Shown here: piece by piece, positions 26,598-34,480 of the stretch
Position numbering within the stretch: position 1 is the stretch's first letter
Layout: the number at the start of each line of letters is the position of its first letter
DNA from: Streptomyces shenzhenensis
GTDB taxonomy: Bacteria > Actinomycetota > Actinomycetes > Streptomycetales > Streptomycetaceae
NCBI RefSeq assembly: GCF_021462265.1
Contig: NZ_JAJONF010000017.1
Coordinates: forward strand, 1-64,000
Direction: 5' to 3'
Length of the DNA: 64,000 nt
Program-made: the position numbers and the translations under genes
Notes under the pieces: generated by a model
The model's database searches: none
Seen by the model: the letters and a program-made list of their open reading frames with translations, nothing else
Told to the model about the DNA's origin: nothing

Positions 26598-27861
26598 AGG
26601 CGAGGACCACGTTGTGTCCCCCGAATCCGAAGGACGTGGACAGGGCCGCCCTGGCGGGTGCCCGCCGTGGTTCGCCGGACACCAGGTCCAGGTCGATGCC
26701 GTCCGACGCCTTGTCCAGGTTGCGGACCGGCGGGATCAGCCCGTGCATCAGCGTGAGGACGGTGAAGACGGCCTCGACCGCGCCGGAGGCGCCCAGAAGG
26801 TGGCCGGTGGCCGACTTGCAGGCGGTGACCGCCGGATGCCGGCCCACCGCCTCCTGCACGGCTCTGGCCTCGGTGACATCGCCCACGGGCGTACCGGTGG
26901 CATGCGCGTTCACGTGGTCGATGTCGGTGCCGGTGAGGCCGGCGTCCCGTAACGCCGCCCTGATGGCCCGCGTCTGGCCCTCGGCGGCGGGGAGCGTGAC
27001 GTCGTACGCGTCGGACGTGACACCCGCGCCCGACAGGGCAGCGTGCACACGCGCGCCGCGCGCCCGCGCGAAGTCGGCGCGCTCCAGGACGACCATGCCG
27101 GCGCCCTCGGCCATGACGAACCCGTCCCGCTCCTGGTCGAACGGCCGGGACGCCAGGTCGGGGGCGTCGTTGCGCAAGGACAGGGCGCGCATCCGGGCGA
27201 ACGCGCCGAGTGCCAGCGGGTGCAGGCAGGCGTCCGTGCCGCCCGCGACGACCACGTCGGCACGGCCGGAGCGGATCAGCAGCGCGCCGACCGCCAGTGC
27301 CTCCGCACCGGACGCACAGGCACTCGTCGGGGCGTGCGTGCCGGCCCGTGCGCCCAGCAGCAGGCCGACCGCCGCGGCACTGCCGTTGGGCATCAGCATG
27401 GGCACGGTGTGCGGGGAGATGGCGCGCGGGCCCCGTTCCTCCAGCCGGTCGTCCTGTTCGAGGAGGGTGAGCCCGCCGCCGATGCCGGTGCCCACGACCA
27501 CGGCGAGCCGTTCGGGCTCGACCCGCGGCACGCCGGCGTCCGTCCACGCCTCCCGGGCCGCCACCACCGCGGCCGCCTGACTGCGGTCCAGCCGCCGGCG
27601 CTGGATCCGGTCCAGCCGGTCGGCGGGGTCCTCGCGCATACCTCCCGCGATGCGGACCGGCAGTTGCTCCGCCCAGGGGGCGTCCAGCCGGGACACACCG
27701 GACCGGCCGGACAGCAGTGCCGTCCAGCTGGAGGGCACGTCACCGCCGAGCGGGGTGGTCGCTCCCAGGCCCGTCACCAGCACATCGGCACTCGGAGGTG
27801 GACGCCGGCCGACGTGGGACCGGTTCGCTTCAGTGGTCGGGTCAGTGGTCGCGGGCAGCAT
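26587..27861 (-). CDS. FabF-like beta-ketoacyl-ACP synthase
   Basis: 424-residue condensing enzyme of the KAS II type. The catalytic residues are C182 in TSACASGAEA, H320 in NAHATGTPVGD, K349 and H354 in KSATGHLLGASGA, with FGFGGHNVVL at the end. All are intact, so it should be active rather than a chain-length factor. No ACP or partner KS-beta is adjacent. Residue L304 is encoded by TTA (26950-26952), rare in Streptomyces and typical of bldA-dependent genes. The ATG at 27861 has GGAAGGAA upstream. Being a single KS beside regulators, it is probably pathway-specific rather than primary FabF. Confidence 0.88.
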   Translation of the reverse strand: MLPATTDPTTEANRSHVGRRPPPSADVLVTGLGATTPLGGDVPSSWTALLSGRSGVSRLDAPWAEQLPVRIAGGMREDPADRLDRIQRRRLDRSQAAAVVAAREAWTDAGVPRVEPERLAVVVGTGIGGGLTLLEQDDRLEERGPRAISPHTVPMLMPNGSAAAVGLLLGARAGTHAPTSACASGAEALAVGALLIRSGRADVVVAGGTDACLHPLALGAFARMRALSLRNDAPDLASRPFDQERDGFVMAEGAGMVVLERADFARARGARVHAALSGAGVTSDAYDVTLPAAEGQTRAIRAALRDAGLTGTDIDHVNAHATGTPVGDVTEARAVQEAVGRHPAVTACKSATGHLLGASGAVEAVFTVLTLMHGLIPPVRNLDKASDGIDLDLVSGEPRRAPARAALSTSFGFGGHNVVLAFTR

Positions 27862-28021
27862 GACGGGTTCCTTCCGCGCGGTGTTCCTGTCTCTGGCCTT
27901 GCGCCGCCGGCGGGAGGCTCCCCTGCGTCTCCCCGGACGGCCGCGGGAGCCCGGCAGCCACCAGCGCCATGATGGCGATCAGCAATTCCCCGGTGGTGAG
28001 AATGTCTTCGGCCTTTTCCAT
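27842..28021 (-). CDS. Candidate 59-codon small ORF before the ketosynthase
   Basis: An ATG at 28021 opens a 59-residue frame starting MEKAEDILTTGELLIAIMAL and ending in TGA 20 bases inside the ketosynthase gene. The N-terminal half is amphipathic to hydrophobic; the C-terminal half is Gln/Arg-rich. The ribosome site (GGGAAT) is weak and I know no homologue. It could be a leader peptide coupled to the ketosynthase, or chance. Confidence 0.25.
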   Translation of the reverse strand: MEKAEDILTTGELLIAIMALVAAGLPRPSGETQGSLPPAAQGQRQEHRAEGTRHAARDH

Positions 28022-28271
28022 GCAATTCCCGGCGTCTTCTCATACCGACCGTTCTCTTCGGCAGGTCCGCCCTACGAAATCTACTCGCCCGGAACGGTAC
28101 GGCGCCTCATTCTTTCTCACGAAATCTCGGGAAGGTCAGGGAGACCACACAAAGGACCATTAGAACTATTAGCAGCCCGCCACCTGTCCTATCTTATGCA
28201 GATATCCCGGCAGTGCCCCACTAATGAAGCTGTTGCAGCGACGCTTGGCGGCACTGCATAGTGAGGTAGTA
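27862..28271. promoter_or_regulatory. AT-rich divergent regulatory region
   Basis: 410 bases between the ketosynthase (leftward) and the winged-helix regulator (rightward). From about 27965 to 28260 the sequence is far less GC-rich than the rest of the window, with runs such as GAACTATTAGCAG and CTATCTTATGCAGATAT. It should contain promoters and binding sites for both genes. I can see no clear repeat family in it, apart from the candidate small ORF on the minus strand. Confidence 0.55.
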
Positions 28272-28865
28272 ATGCCGCAGGGGGAGCGAAACGAACTGGC
28301 CCGTGCGCTATTCCACCCATCAGAAAGGGGAAGCAAATTCGTGCCTCAATACAGTGAGGGGCAGTTATTCTCAGACACCCAGGACGTACGGGTCCTGCGT
28401 TGGCCGGTCGAGGGGCAGGAACTGGAGCGGTTGCGGCGCCGGGGAATCCTCCGGCTCCTCGTGGTGGAGAACGGCGCGACCCCGCCGGTGCCGAGCGACT
28501 CACGGGAGGACTGGATCCGGGCGCCCGTCAGCAGGGCCGACTTCGCCGCCCGGGTCGCGGCGCTCCGGGCCAGAGCCGACACACACCGGATCCCCGTCCT
28601 CGACCAGGACGGACTCCTCCGGTACCGCGACCGCATGGTGCCCGTGTCACCGACCCAGATGGACCTGCTGCAGCCGCTGGTCGAGCGGTACGGCACGCTC
28701 GTGGCCCGGGACGAGCTGATCGCCCTGCTCCGCGCGCGGCGCGGAACGGCCAGCCAGAACGCCCTGGATCTGCACATCATGAGAATCCGGCGCAAGGTGG
28801 TCTGCCTCGGACTGTGCGTCAGGACCGCCAGCGGACGGGGATATCTCCTCGAATCGAGTGACTGA
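28272..28865 (+). CDS. Winged-helix regulator with divergent N-terminus, TTA codon
   Basis: 197-residue protein. The C-terminal about 75 residues form an OmpR-type winged helix (VSPTQMDLLQPLVERYG, ALDLHIMRIRRKV, RTASGRGYLLES). The N-terminal half (VRVLRWPVEGQELERLRRRG, LRLLVVENGATPPVP) resembles a receiver fold but has no acidic pocket or phosphoacceptor. It is therefore probably not phosphorylated. L32 is a TTA codon (28365-28367), suggesting translation depends on the bldA tRNA. ATG 28272 is preferred (GAGG upstream); GTG 28341 is possible. Likely pathway regulator for this region. Confidence 0.72.
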   Translation: MPQGERNELARALFHPSERGSKFVPQYSEGQLFSDTQDVRVLRWPVEGQELERLRRRGILRLLVVENGATPPVPSDSREDWIRAPVSRADFAARVAALRARADTHRIPVLDQDGLLRYRDRMVPVSPTQMDLLQPLVERYGTLVARDELIALLRARRGTASQNALDLHIMRIRRKVVCLGLCVRTASGRGYLLESSD

Positions 28866-28887
28866 TCCTCCCAACCGCCAAAGAAAC

Positions 28888-28922
28888 GAGCCCTGTTGAG
28901 CGCCGTGCGCGCAACAGGGCTC
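28888..28922. terminator. Bidirectional terminator
   Basis: GAGCCCTGTTG (28888-28898) and CAACAGGGCTC (28912-28922) form a perfect 11-bp stem with a 13-base loop between the convergent winged-helix and LuxR genes. Confidence 0.8.
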
Positions 28923-28940
28923 GCGTGGGGCACGGCAGGC

Positions 28941-29675
28941 TCACTGGAGCGCCACCGGAGCGCTGGAGCAGGTCCGCCGCCGGACGGGCTCCGGGCAGGG
29001 CAGCGCCATCAGGCCCGTTCGATAGGCATGGATGACCGCGTGCACCCGATTGCGCAGGTTCAGTTTTTCCAGCAGCCGCTGCACATGGGATTTCACGGTG
29101 TTTTCGCTCAGTACCAGCACCGCGGAGATCTCCGTATTGCTCAGTCCCTGCGCGAGCAGCCGGAACACCTCTCTCTCCCGCGGGGTCAGCGACTCGAATC
29201 CCGACGTCTCCGCCGCGGGCACATCAGGGTGTTCCGCGGCCTCGGGGAACCGGCCGCCGGCGCCCGCCCGAGGGCCCTCCTCGTCGAAGAAGATCCGGTA
29301 GCCGGCCGCCACCACGTGAATGGCGGACAGCAGTTGTTCCGGGGTGACCTGGTGGAGCAGGACGCCGTGCACTCCGGCCCGCAGGGCGCGCCGCGCACCC
29401 ACGCCCCCCTCATGGGCCATCAGCAGGACGCCGGGCCCCCCTTCGCCGCAGCACGCGGACAGTTCGTCGACCAACTCCACGGCGTCGGTGAGGTCCGGCA
29501 GCGCACCGGCGAGCAGCAGATGCGGCCGCAGTTCGCCGGCCTTTGCCACCGCGCTCGCCCGGTCGGACACCTCGCCGACCACCTCGATCGCGCCGTCCTC
29601 GTCGAGGACGGACCGGATTCCGGTGCGGGCGATGGACCGGTCGTCCACCAGCAGGATCCTGATCCGTGGACTCAT
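28941..29675 (-). CDS. LuxR/NarL-type regulator with degenerate receiver
   Basis: 244-residue NarL-type protein. The receiver-like domain (1-125) keeps the acidic D11-D12 pair but has Ala at position 56 where the phosphoacceptor Asp belongs (PHLLLAGALPD) and His108 in place of the conserved switch Lys (GVLLHQV). The C-terminal LuxR helix-turn-helix (about 175-235, LTPREREVFRLLAQGLSNTE, ENTVKSHVQRLLEKL) is intact. It should bind DNA but not respond to ordinary phosphorylation. ATG 29675 has GGAGGG upstream. Four 15-bp repeats lie 24 bases upstream of its start. Confidence 0.85.
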   Translation of the reverse strand: MSPRIRILLVDDRSIARTGIRSVLDEDGAIEVVGEVSDRASAVAKAGELRPHLLLAGALPDLTDAVELVDELSACCGEGGPGVLLMAHEGGVGARRALRAGVHGVLLHQVTPEQLLSAIHVVAAGYRIFFDEEGPRAGAGGRFPEAAEHPDVPAAETSGFESLTPREREVFRLLAQGLSNTEISAVLVLSENTVKSHVQRLLEKLNLRNRVHAVIHAYRTGLMALPCPEPVRRRTCSSAPVALQ

Positions 29676-29698
29676 ACTGTTCCCTCCTCTCCAGCCAG

Positions 29699-29758
29699 AC
29701 ATCTGTCATGCGGACATGTGTCATGCAGACATGTGTCATGGGGACATGTGCCGCTTCC
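29699..29758. repeat. Four 15-bp direct repeats upstream of luxR-type gene
   Basis: Units begin at 29699, 29714, 29729 and 29744 with consensus ACATGTGTCATGCGG; the fourth matches only in its first half. Each contains CATGTG, a partial palindrome. They lie between the exporter stop (29781) and the regulator start (29675), both leftward, so they occupy the regulator's promoter region or the exporter's 3' end. They could be iterated binding sites. Confidence 0.85.
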
Positions 29759-29780
29759 TACGCCGGTGGCGTGCACGCCG

Positions 29781-31208
29781 TCAGACCACGTCGCCCGCGC
29801 ACCCGGGCACGGCCGCCTCCGGATCGGCGGAGCTGGCGTCGCGGGGGCGCCGCGGGACCAGCAGCACCGCCAGCGCTCCGCAGGCGATCAGGGCGACGCC
29901 GGTCCACACCGCCGGAGTCATGCCGTCCGTGAACCGGTCCGGCGTGGTGAGGTCGCCGTGCGCGGAGAACACCGAGGCGAGCACCGCGATGCCGAGCACG
30001 CCGCCGAGTTCGCGCAGCGCGCTGATCGCCCCGGAGGCCATGCCGCGCTCCCCTGCGTCGACAGCGCTCATCACCATGTTCGCGGTGGGCGTGAAGTAGA
30101 AGGTCATACCCAGGCCGCACAGGACCAGGGCGGGGATCAGCGACGGGTAGGGGACCTCGGGCGAGACCCGGGCGGCGATCCACCCCAGTCCGAGAGCCTG
30201 CAGGGCCAGGCCGAGCGCGACGATGGTCCGGCTGCCGACGCGGTCGGAGACGAGGCCCACCAGGGGCGCCACGAAAATGGGCACCGCGGTCCACGGGAGG
30301 ATCCGCACTCCCGCCTCCAGGGGCGTGTAGCCGCGTGGCCCCTGGAGGAACTGGGTGAGCAGGAAGACCGACCCGAACATGCCGGCGAACATCAGCAGGC
30401 CGGCGCCGTTCATCGCGCTGAAGGTGCGGTGACGGAACAACTTCATCGGGAACATGGGGTGTTCGACCCGCAGCTCCCAGCGGACGAAGGCGGCCAGGAC
30501 GGCCGCGCCACCGGCCAGCGACAGCAGGACGCGCACGCTGCTCCAGTGGTCGGCGTGACCGTTGATGATGCCGAAGACGATCCCGAAGAGTCCGGCACTG
30601 GCCAAGGCAGTGCCCACCAGGTCCAGCCGGGGGCTGGGGCCGTGGCTCTCGGTGAGCTTCCAGCGGGCGACCGGCAGCACCACCGCCCCGATCGGCACGT
30701 TGATCCAGAAGATCCACTGCCAGCTCAGGTGCTCCACCACCGCTCCGCCGAGGAGCGGCCCCATGGCGATCGCCACGCCCTCCACGGCGCTCATCGCCCC
30801 CAGCAGGGCACCGCGGCGCCGCTCGGGCGCCGCTTCCGTGAGGATTGTCAGGTTCAGCGGCATCAGCAGCGCGGCGCCCAGCCCCTGCACGGCGCGCGCG
30901 GCGATCAGGGCGCCGATGCCGGGGGCCAGCGCCGCCCCGGCCGACGCGACGACGAAGACGCCCAGCCCGATGCCGAACATCCGCCGCCGCCCGAACCTGT
31001 CCCCGAGGGCCGCGCCGGTCAGCATGAGCACGGAGTAGGTGAGGGTGTAGGCGTTGACGGTCCACTCGAGCTGCTGGATGCTCCCGCCGAGGTCCTCGCG
31101 GATCGACGGCAGGGCCGTGATGACGACGAGGTTGTCGAGCGACACCATGGCCACGCCCAGGCCACAGCAGAAGAACGTCCACAGCACGCTGCGTCGCCGA
31201 GCACTCAT
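29781..31208 (-). CDS. DHA2-family MFS drug/metabolite exporter
   Basis: 475-residue transporter with about 14 hydrophobic helices, the DHA2 (14-TMS) layout. Motifs seen: DNLVVITALPSIREDLG in helix 1, GDRFGRRRMF (motif A), ARAVQGLGAALLMP (motif B) and GPLLGGAV (antiporter motif C). It exports a small molecule by proton antiport. The ATG at 31208 has GGAGGTG upstream; it lies 62 bases downstream of the ThiF-like gene on the same strand and is probably the export step for the product of that operon. Confidence 0.88.
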   Translation of the reverse strand: MSARRRSVLWTFFCCGLGVAMVSLDNLVVITALPSIREDLGGSIQQLEWTVNAYTLTYSVLMLTGAALGDRFGRRRMFGIGLGVFVVASAGAALAPGIGALIAARAVQGLGAALLMPLNLTILTEAAPERRRGALLGAMSAVEGVAIAMGPLLGGAVVEHLSWQWIFWINVPIGAVVLPVARWKLTESHGPSPRLDLVGTALASAGLFGIVFGIINGHADHWSSVRVLLSLAGGAAVLAAFVRWELRVEHPMFPMKLFRHRTFSAMNGAGLLMFAGMFGSVFLLTQFLQGPRGYTPLEAGVRILPWTAVPIFVAPLVGLVSDRVGSRTIVALGLALQALGLGWIAARVSPEVPYPSLIPALVLCGLGMTFYFTPTANMVMSAVDAGERGMASGAISALRELGGVLGIAVLASVFSAHGDLTTPDRFTDGMTPAVWTGVALIACGALAVLLVPRRPRDASSADPEAAVPGCAGDVV

Positions 31209-31270
31209 GTCCACCTCCATGGTCGAAATGGCCGCGCGGGCATCGCCGGTACGGCCTCGCCCGGCCCGCG

Positions 31271-32209
31271 TCACGAGGCCGCGCCGCGGCGACGGGCCAG
31301 CCGCAGGAGTTCCGGCAGCAGCGCCCCCAGTTCCACCGGCCACCGCGCCCGGGTGCGCCACCGCTCCCCGAACGGCCTGGCCTTCTGGTGCACGTCGAAG
31401 CGGACCTCGGGCCGCACCCGCCGGCCGGTCAGCAGCCGCACCACCATGTGCGAACTGATCACCCCGAACGCCATGGCCGTGTAGGCGACCTGGGGGAAGC
31501 TGTAGTCGGTCCGGGCGTGGTTGGCCCGGATCTCGGCCAGCATGTCGGTCGGCACGTGCCGCAACGGCACGGCCCGGCGCAGCAGTTCCCACATGTCGTA
31601 ACGGTCCGTGTCGTGCGGTCCGATGGCCCCCGCGAACGGTTCGCGGACGTGCCGGTAGTCGTAGCAGCGGACGTACTGGGTGCCTGCCATGTCCCAGCCG
31701 GTGATCAGCGGCAGCCGGCGCCGCACGGCCTGGTGATGCAGCAGGAGTTTGGCCCGCCACCCCTCGGGGGTCGTGACGTCCACCCCGTCGATGATCACCT
31801 GGCAGGAGGCCGTCAGCTTCTCGACGGTCTGCGGGGTGACTCCCTCGGTGAACACGTCGACCGAGGCATGGGGGTTGATCGCCCGCACGCGGGCCCCGGC
31901 CAGCAAGGCCTTGTTCCGGTCGAGGTCGGCGACGGTCGCCGACTGCCGGTTGAGATTGTTCAGTTCGTACGTCCCCGGGTCGGCGAGGACGAACTTCTGC
32001 AGGCCGAGCCGGGTCAGCGGTTCGACGACCGCGCCGCCGATCGACCCGCAGCCGGCCACCAGGACGGTGGCCGTGCGCAGCGCCCACTGATCGGCCCCGG
32101 GCACCACGCCGGCGTTGCGGGCGGTCAGTTCGGCGTAGAACCCGGCTTTCGCCATGGCCCCCGCGGACGTCTCGGTCTTCGCTTCCCTCTCCCTGTCGCC
32201 TTTCGTCAC
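31271..32209 (-). CDS. E1/ThiF-like adenylyltransferase
   Basis: 312-residue E1-like enzyme. The Rossmann nucleotide-binding loop is GCGSIGGAVVEPLTRLG, followed by LADPGTYELNNLNRQ and the conserved R/K in DLDRNKA that adenylates carboxyl C-termini. There are no CxxC zinc pairs and no rhodanese domain, unlike MoeB or UbaA. GTG 32209 is chosen because GAGGAGGG precedes it and it overlaps the upstream stop (GTGA); ATG 32155 also starts a plausible protein. The family activates a carboxylate, a peptide C-terminus or a small substrate. No ubiquitin-like or peptide partner is adjacent. Confidence 0.85.
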   Translation of the reverse strand: MTKGDREREAKTETSAGAMAKAGFYAELTARNAGVVPGADQWALRTATVLVAGCGSIGGAVVEPLTRLGLQKFVLADPGTYELNNLNRQSATVADLDRNKALLAGARVRAINPHASVDVFTEGVTPQTVEKLTASCQVIIDGVDVTTPEGWRAKLLLHHQAVRRRLPLITGWDMAGTQYVRCYDYRHVREPFAGAIGPHDTDRYDMWELLRRAVPLRHVPTDMLAEIRANHARTDYSFPQVAYTAMAFGVISSHMVVRLLTGRRVRPEVRFDVHQKARPFGERWRTRARWPVELGALLPELLRLARRRGAAS

Positions 32210-33195
32210 CTGCGAGTCCCTCCTCGTGCGGGATCGGGACGGTGTCCCGTACGCCCCCGGTGTGCGGCCAGGGTGGTGATCACGGCCTGCCACGAGGCCA
32301 GGTCGCTGGTCCCGTCGAGGTAGGAGCGGACCACGTCGCGGTACCAGGAGATGTCCGCGGGCACCGGGGCGGCGAACGGCTTGGCCACGACCGTCTGCCG
32401 GTAGATCGGCGCCATGGGATCCGACGCGCAGAGGTAGGGCGAGGTGCCCTCGACGACGTGCAGGTCGAAGCCGACCAGCCGCAGATGGCGCAGGGCGACG
32501 TGTTCCTTGGCGTCGCCGAGCACGACGCGCACGCCGTCGCCCAGGGTGAGCAGCGCCTCGCCGATGCCGAGCATCAGGTGCCAGGGGACGCGGGTGTACT
32601 GCTCGTCCCGTGGCATCGTCTGGTCCCGCAGGAACCGTTTGAACTCGAAGGCCTGGTGGGTGCCCAGGCCGGGCCGTGCGTACCGGGCGAGCAGGTCGAT
32701 GCGGTGGGCCGCCTCCGTCGGGAACGGGATGCGGCACGCGGAGTCCAGGGGCAGGCTCTCGGTGTCCGCCGAGCAGGACAGTCCCACGTAGCCGCGGATC
32801 TTCCCGGAGCGCGCGCACAGCGTGACGGTGTGGATGTTCTCCACGGGCGAGTGCGGCAGTGGTTCGTGGAAGGCGGCGGTGCGGTGGACCGCGTCGGCGG
32901 AGATCCAGTCGAGCCGGAGGTACTGGGCCAGACGGAACCCCAGCACCCCTTTGAGGTAGCGGGAGGGGAACTGGCTGTCGCGGCCCGTGACGGTGACCAG
33001 GGCGCCGTGCGGGTCCTCGACGAGGGAGAGCGGGGCGCCCCTGAACTCCAGGGGCAGCCGCCGGTAACTGAGCCGGTCGTGGAGTTCGATGATGTCCTCG
33101 GCGTAGCGCCGGGCGCGGGGGTCCCGGGTGCCGTCGGGCTCCGGGGCCGGCGTATCGCGCAAGACGGCGCCGACGGCTCGGGCGGCGGCGCTCAC
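32206..33195 (-). CDS. Putative acyltransferase (FeeM/LuxI-like fold)
   Basis: 329-residue protein with no domain I can name with certainty. The middle shows CRIPFPTEAAHRIDLLARYA and FEFKRFLRDQTM, then GDAKEHVALRHLRLVGFDLH, a pattern recalling N-acyl amino-acid synthases and acyl-homoserine-lactone-synthase-like folds, where this segment holds the last helix of the GNAT-type core. If right, it would N-acylate an amino compound. It is tied by GTGA overlaps to the acyl-CoA dehydrogenase before it and the ThiF-like gene after it. The start is GTG 33195. Confidence 0.55.
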   Translation of the reverse strand: MSAAARAVGAVLRDTPAPEPDGTRDPRARRYAEDIIELHDRLSYRRLPLEFRGAPLSLVEDPHGALVTVTGRDSQFPSRYLKGVLGFRLAQYLRLDWISADAVHRTAAFHEPLPHSPVENIHTVTLCARSGKIRGYVGLSCSADTESLPLDSACRIPFPTEAAHRIDLLARYARPGLGTHQAFEFKRFLRDQTMPRDEQYTRVPWHLMLGIGEALLTLGDGVRVVLGDAKEHVALRHLRLVGFDLHVVEGTSPYLCASDPMAPIYRQTVVAKPFAAPVPADISWYRDVVRSYLDGTSDLASWQAVITTLAAHRGRTGHRPDPARGGTRR

Positions 33196-34421
33196 CACTC
33201 GTCCCCACCGGCGTAGAGACTGTCGGTGATGGCGAGCGCCAGGACCTCGGGGGTGCCCTCGTAGATCCGGGTGCCCAGCGCGTCGCGCATCGTCTTCTCC
33301 ACGCCGTACGAGCGCAGATAGCCGCGGGCACCGAGCAGGGACAGGGCCGTCTCCGCCACGTCGATCGCGGTCCGGTCCGCGAACAGCTTGGCCGTGGCCG
33401 GTTCGTAGACCGGTGGCGGCAGTTCGTTGTCGACCTTGTCGGCGGCACGCAGGTACAGCATGCGGGCGGCGTCGACCTTGGCGGCCATGCCGGCCAGCTT
33501 GGCCGCCGTGAACTGCTGGTCCTTGAGGCGGCGCCCGCCCTGGACCCGCTCGCCGCACCAGGCGATCGCCCGTTCCAGGGCGCTGCGTGCCACCCCGGTG
33601 GAGATGCCGGCCACCGCGGCGCGCGCCATGTTGCTCTGCGCCATGTTGATGGCCATGCCCTCGCCCTCCGCGCCGATCATGTACTCGGCGGGCACCCGGA
33701 CGCCGTGGAACTCAAGTTCGCTGCCCAGGCATACGCGGTATCCCATCTTGTCCGCCACGGGCCCGCGGACCACGCCAGGCAGGTCGAGGGGAACGATGAA
33801 GGAGGTGAGTCCGGTCGCGCCCCGGCTGCCCTCCATGGTGGCGAACACGGAGGCGAACGCGGCGACCTCGGCGTTGGTGATGAATCGCTTGCGGCCGGTC
33901 AGAACGTAGTGGTCGCCGTCCCTGCGCGCGGTCGTGACGTTGCGCGCGTGCTCGGCCTGGGAGGGGATGATGAGGTCGCAGCCCGCGTCCTCCTCGGTGA
34001 CCGCGTTGCAGGCGAGGACCGGTTCGTCGCCCGAGAACAGGGGCAGGAAGCGGGCCTGCAGCCGCGGATCGCCGGACAGCAGGATCGGCGCCTGGCCGAG
34101 CAGGGTGGCGCCGAAGATCAGTGCCGTGCCCGGGCAGACCGCGGCCACCTCCTCCAGCGCGGTGGCGACGCCCAGCATCCCCACCCCCAGGCCGCCGTAT
34201 TCCTTCGGAATCGCCGCGCGGGTGAGACCGATGCGATGGCCGTGACCGACGAGGTCCCAGTCGAAATGCGCCGCCGGTTTCTGGTCCAGATCCTGGACGC
34301 GGGGTTCGACCACGTTCCGGGCGAATTCCTGCGCGGATTTCCGGAACTGCTCGACGCCGCTCGGCAGTACGTCGAAATTCAGCGCCGTCTCGGACACGGA
34401 TTCGGAGAGAGCGGTGTTCAC
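33192..34421 (-). CDS. Acyl-CoA dehydrogenase family flavoenzyme
   Basis: 409-residue acyl-CoA dehydrogenase. Seen: IPKEYGGLGVGM, ACNAVTEEDAGCD (FAD and substrate binding), LTGRKRFITNAEVAAF, and RIYEGTPEVLALAI near the C-terminus with the catalytic-base Glu (YEGT). It oxidises an acyl thioester to the 2,3-enoyl form using FAD. GTG 34421 is used because AAGGAG lies 11 bases before it; GTG 34433 is less likely since it abuts the site. It follows the SCP2 gene by 59 bases and overlaps the next gene (GTGA). Confidence 0.88.
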   Translation of the reverse strand: MNTALSESVSETALNFDVLPSGVEQFRKSAQEFARNVVEPRVQDLDQKPAAHFDWDLVGHGHRIGLTRAAIPKEYGGLGVGMLGVATALEEVAAVCPGTALIFGATLLGQAPILLSGDPRLQARFLPLFSGDEPVLACNAVTEEDAGCDLIIPSQAEHARNVTTARRDGDHYVLTGRKRFITNAEVAAFASVFATMEGSRGATGLTSFIVPLDLPGVVRGPVADKMGYRVCLGSELEFHGVRVPAEYMIGAEGEGMAINMAQSNMARAAVAGISTGVARSALERAIAWCGERVQGGRRLKDQQFTAAKLAGMAAKVDAARMLYLRAADKVDNELPPPVYEPATAKLFADRTAIDVAETALSLLGARGYLRSYGVEKTMRDALGTRIYEGTPEVLALAITDSLYAGGDEW

Positions 34422-34480
34422 GTGCGGTGTCACTCCTTGTGGGTTGGTTCGGTGTTCGGGGCGGGCCACTGTGCGGCGGT

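Noticed and set aside
29699..29758. Possible CRISPR-like array
   Set aside because: Repeats are directly abutting 15-mers without unique spacers and no cas genes are present.
28896..31484. 862-codon plus-strand frame opposite the LuxR and exporter genes
   Set aside because: His/Gln/Asp-rich mirror of a membrane protein gene; no domain and no ribosome site.
31271..32209. Microcin C-like system (MccB plus MFS exporter)
   Set aside because: No heptapeptide gene ending in Asn or MccD/E-like genes were found near the E1-like gene; the neighbours are ACAD, acyltransferase-like and SCP2 genes.
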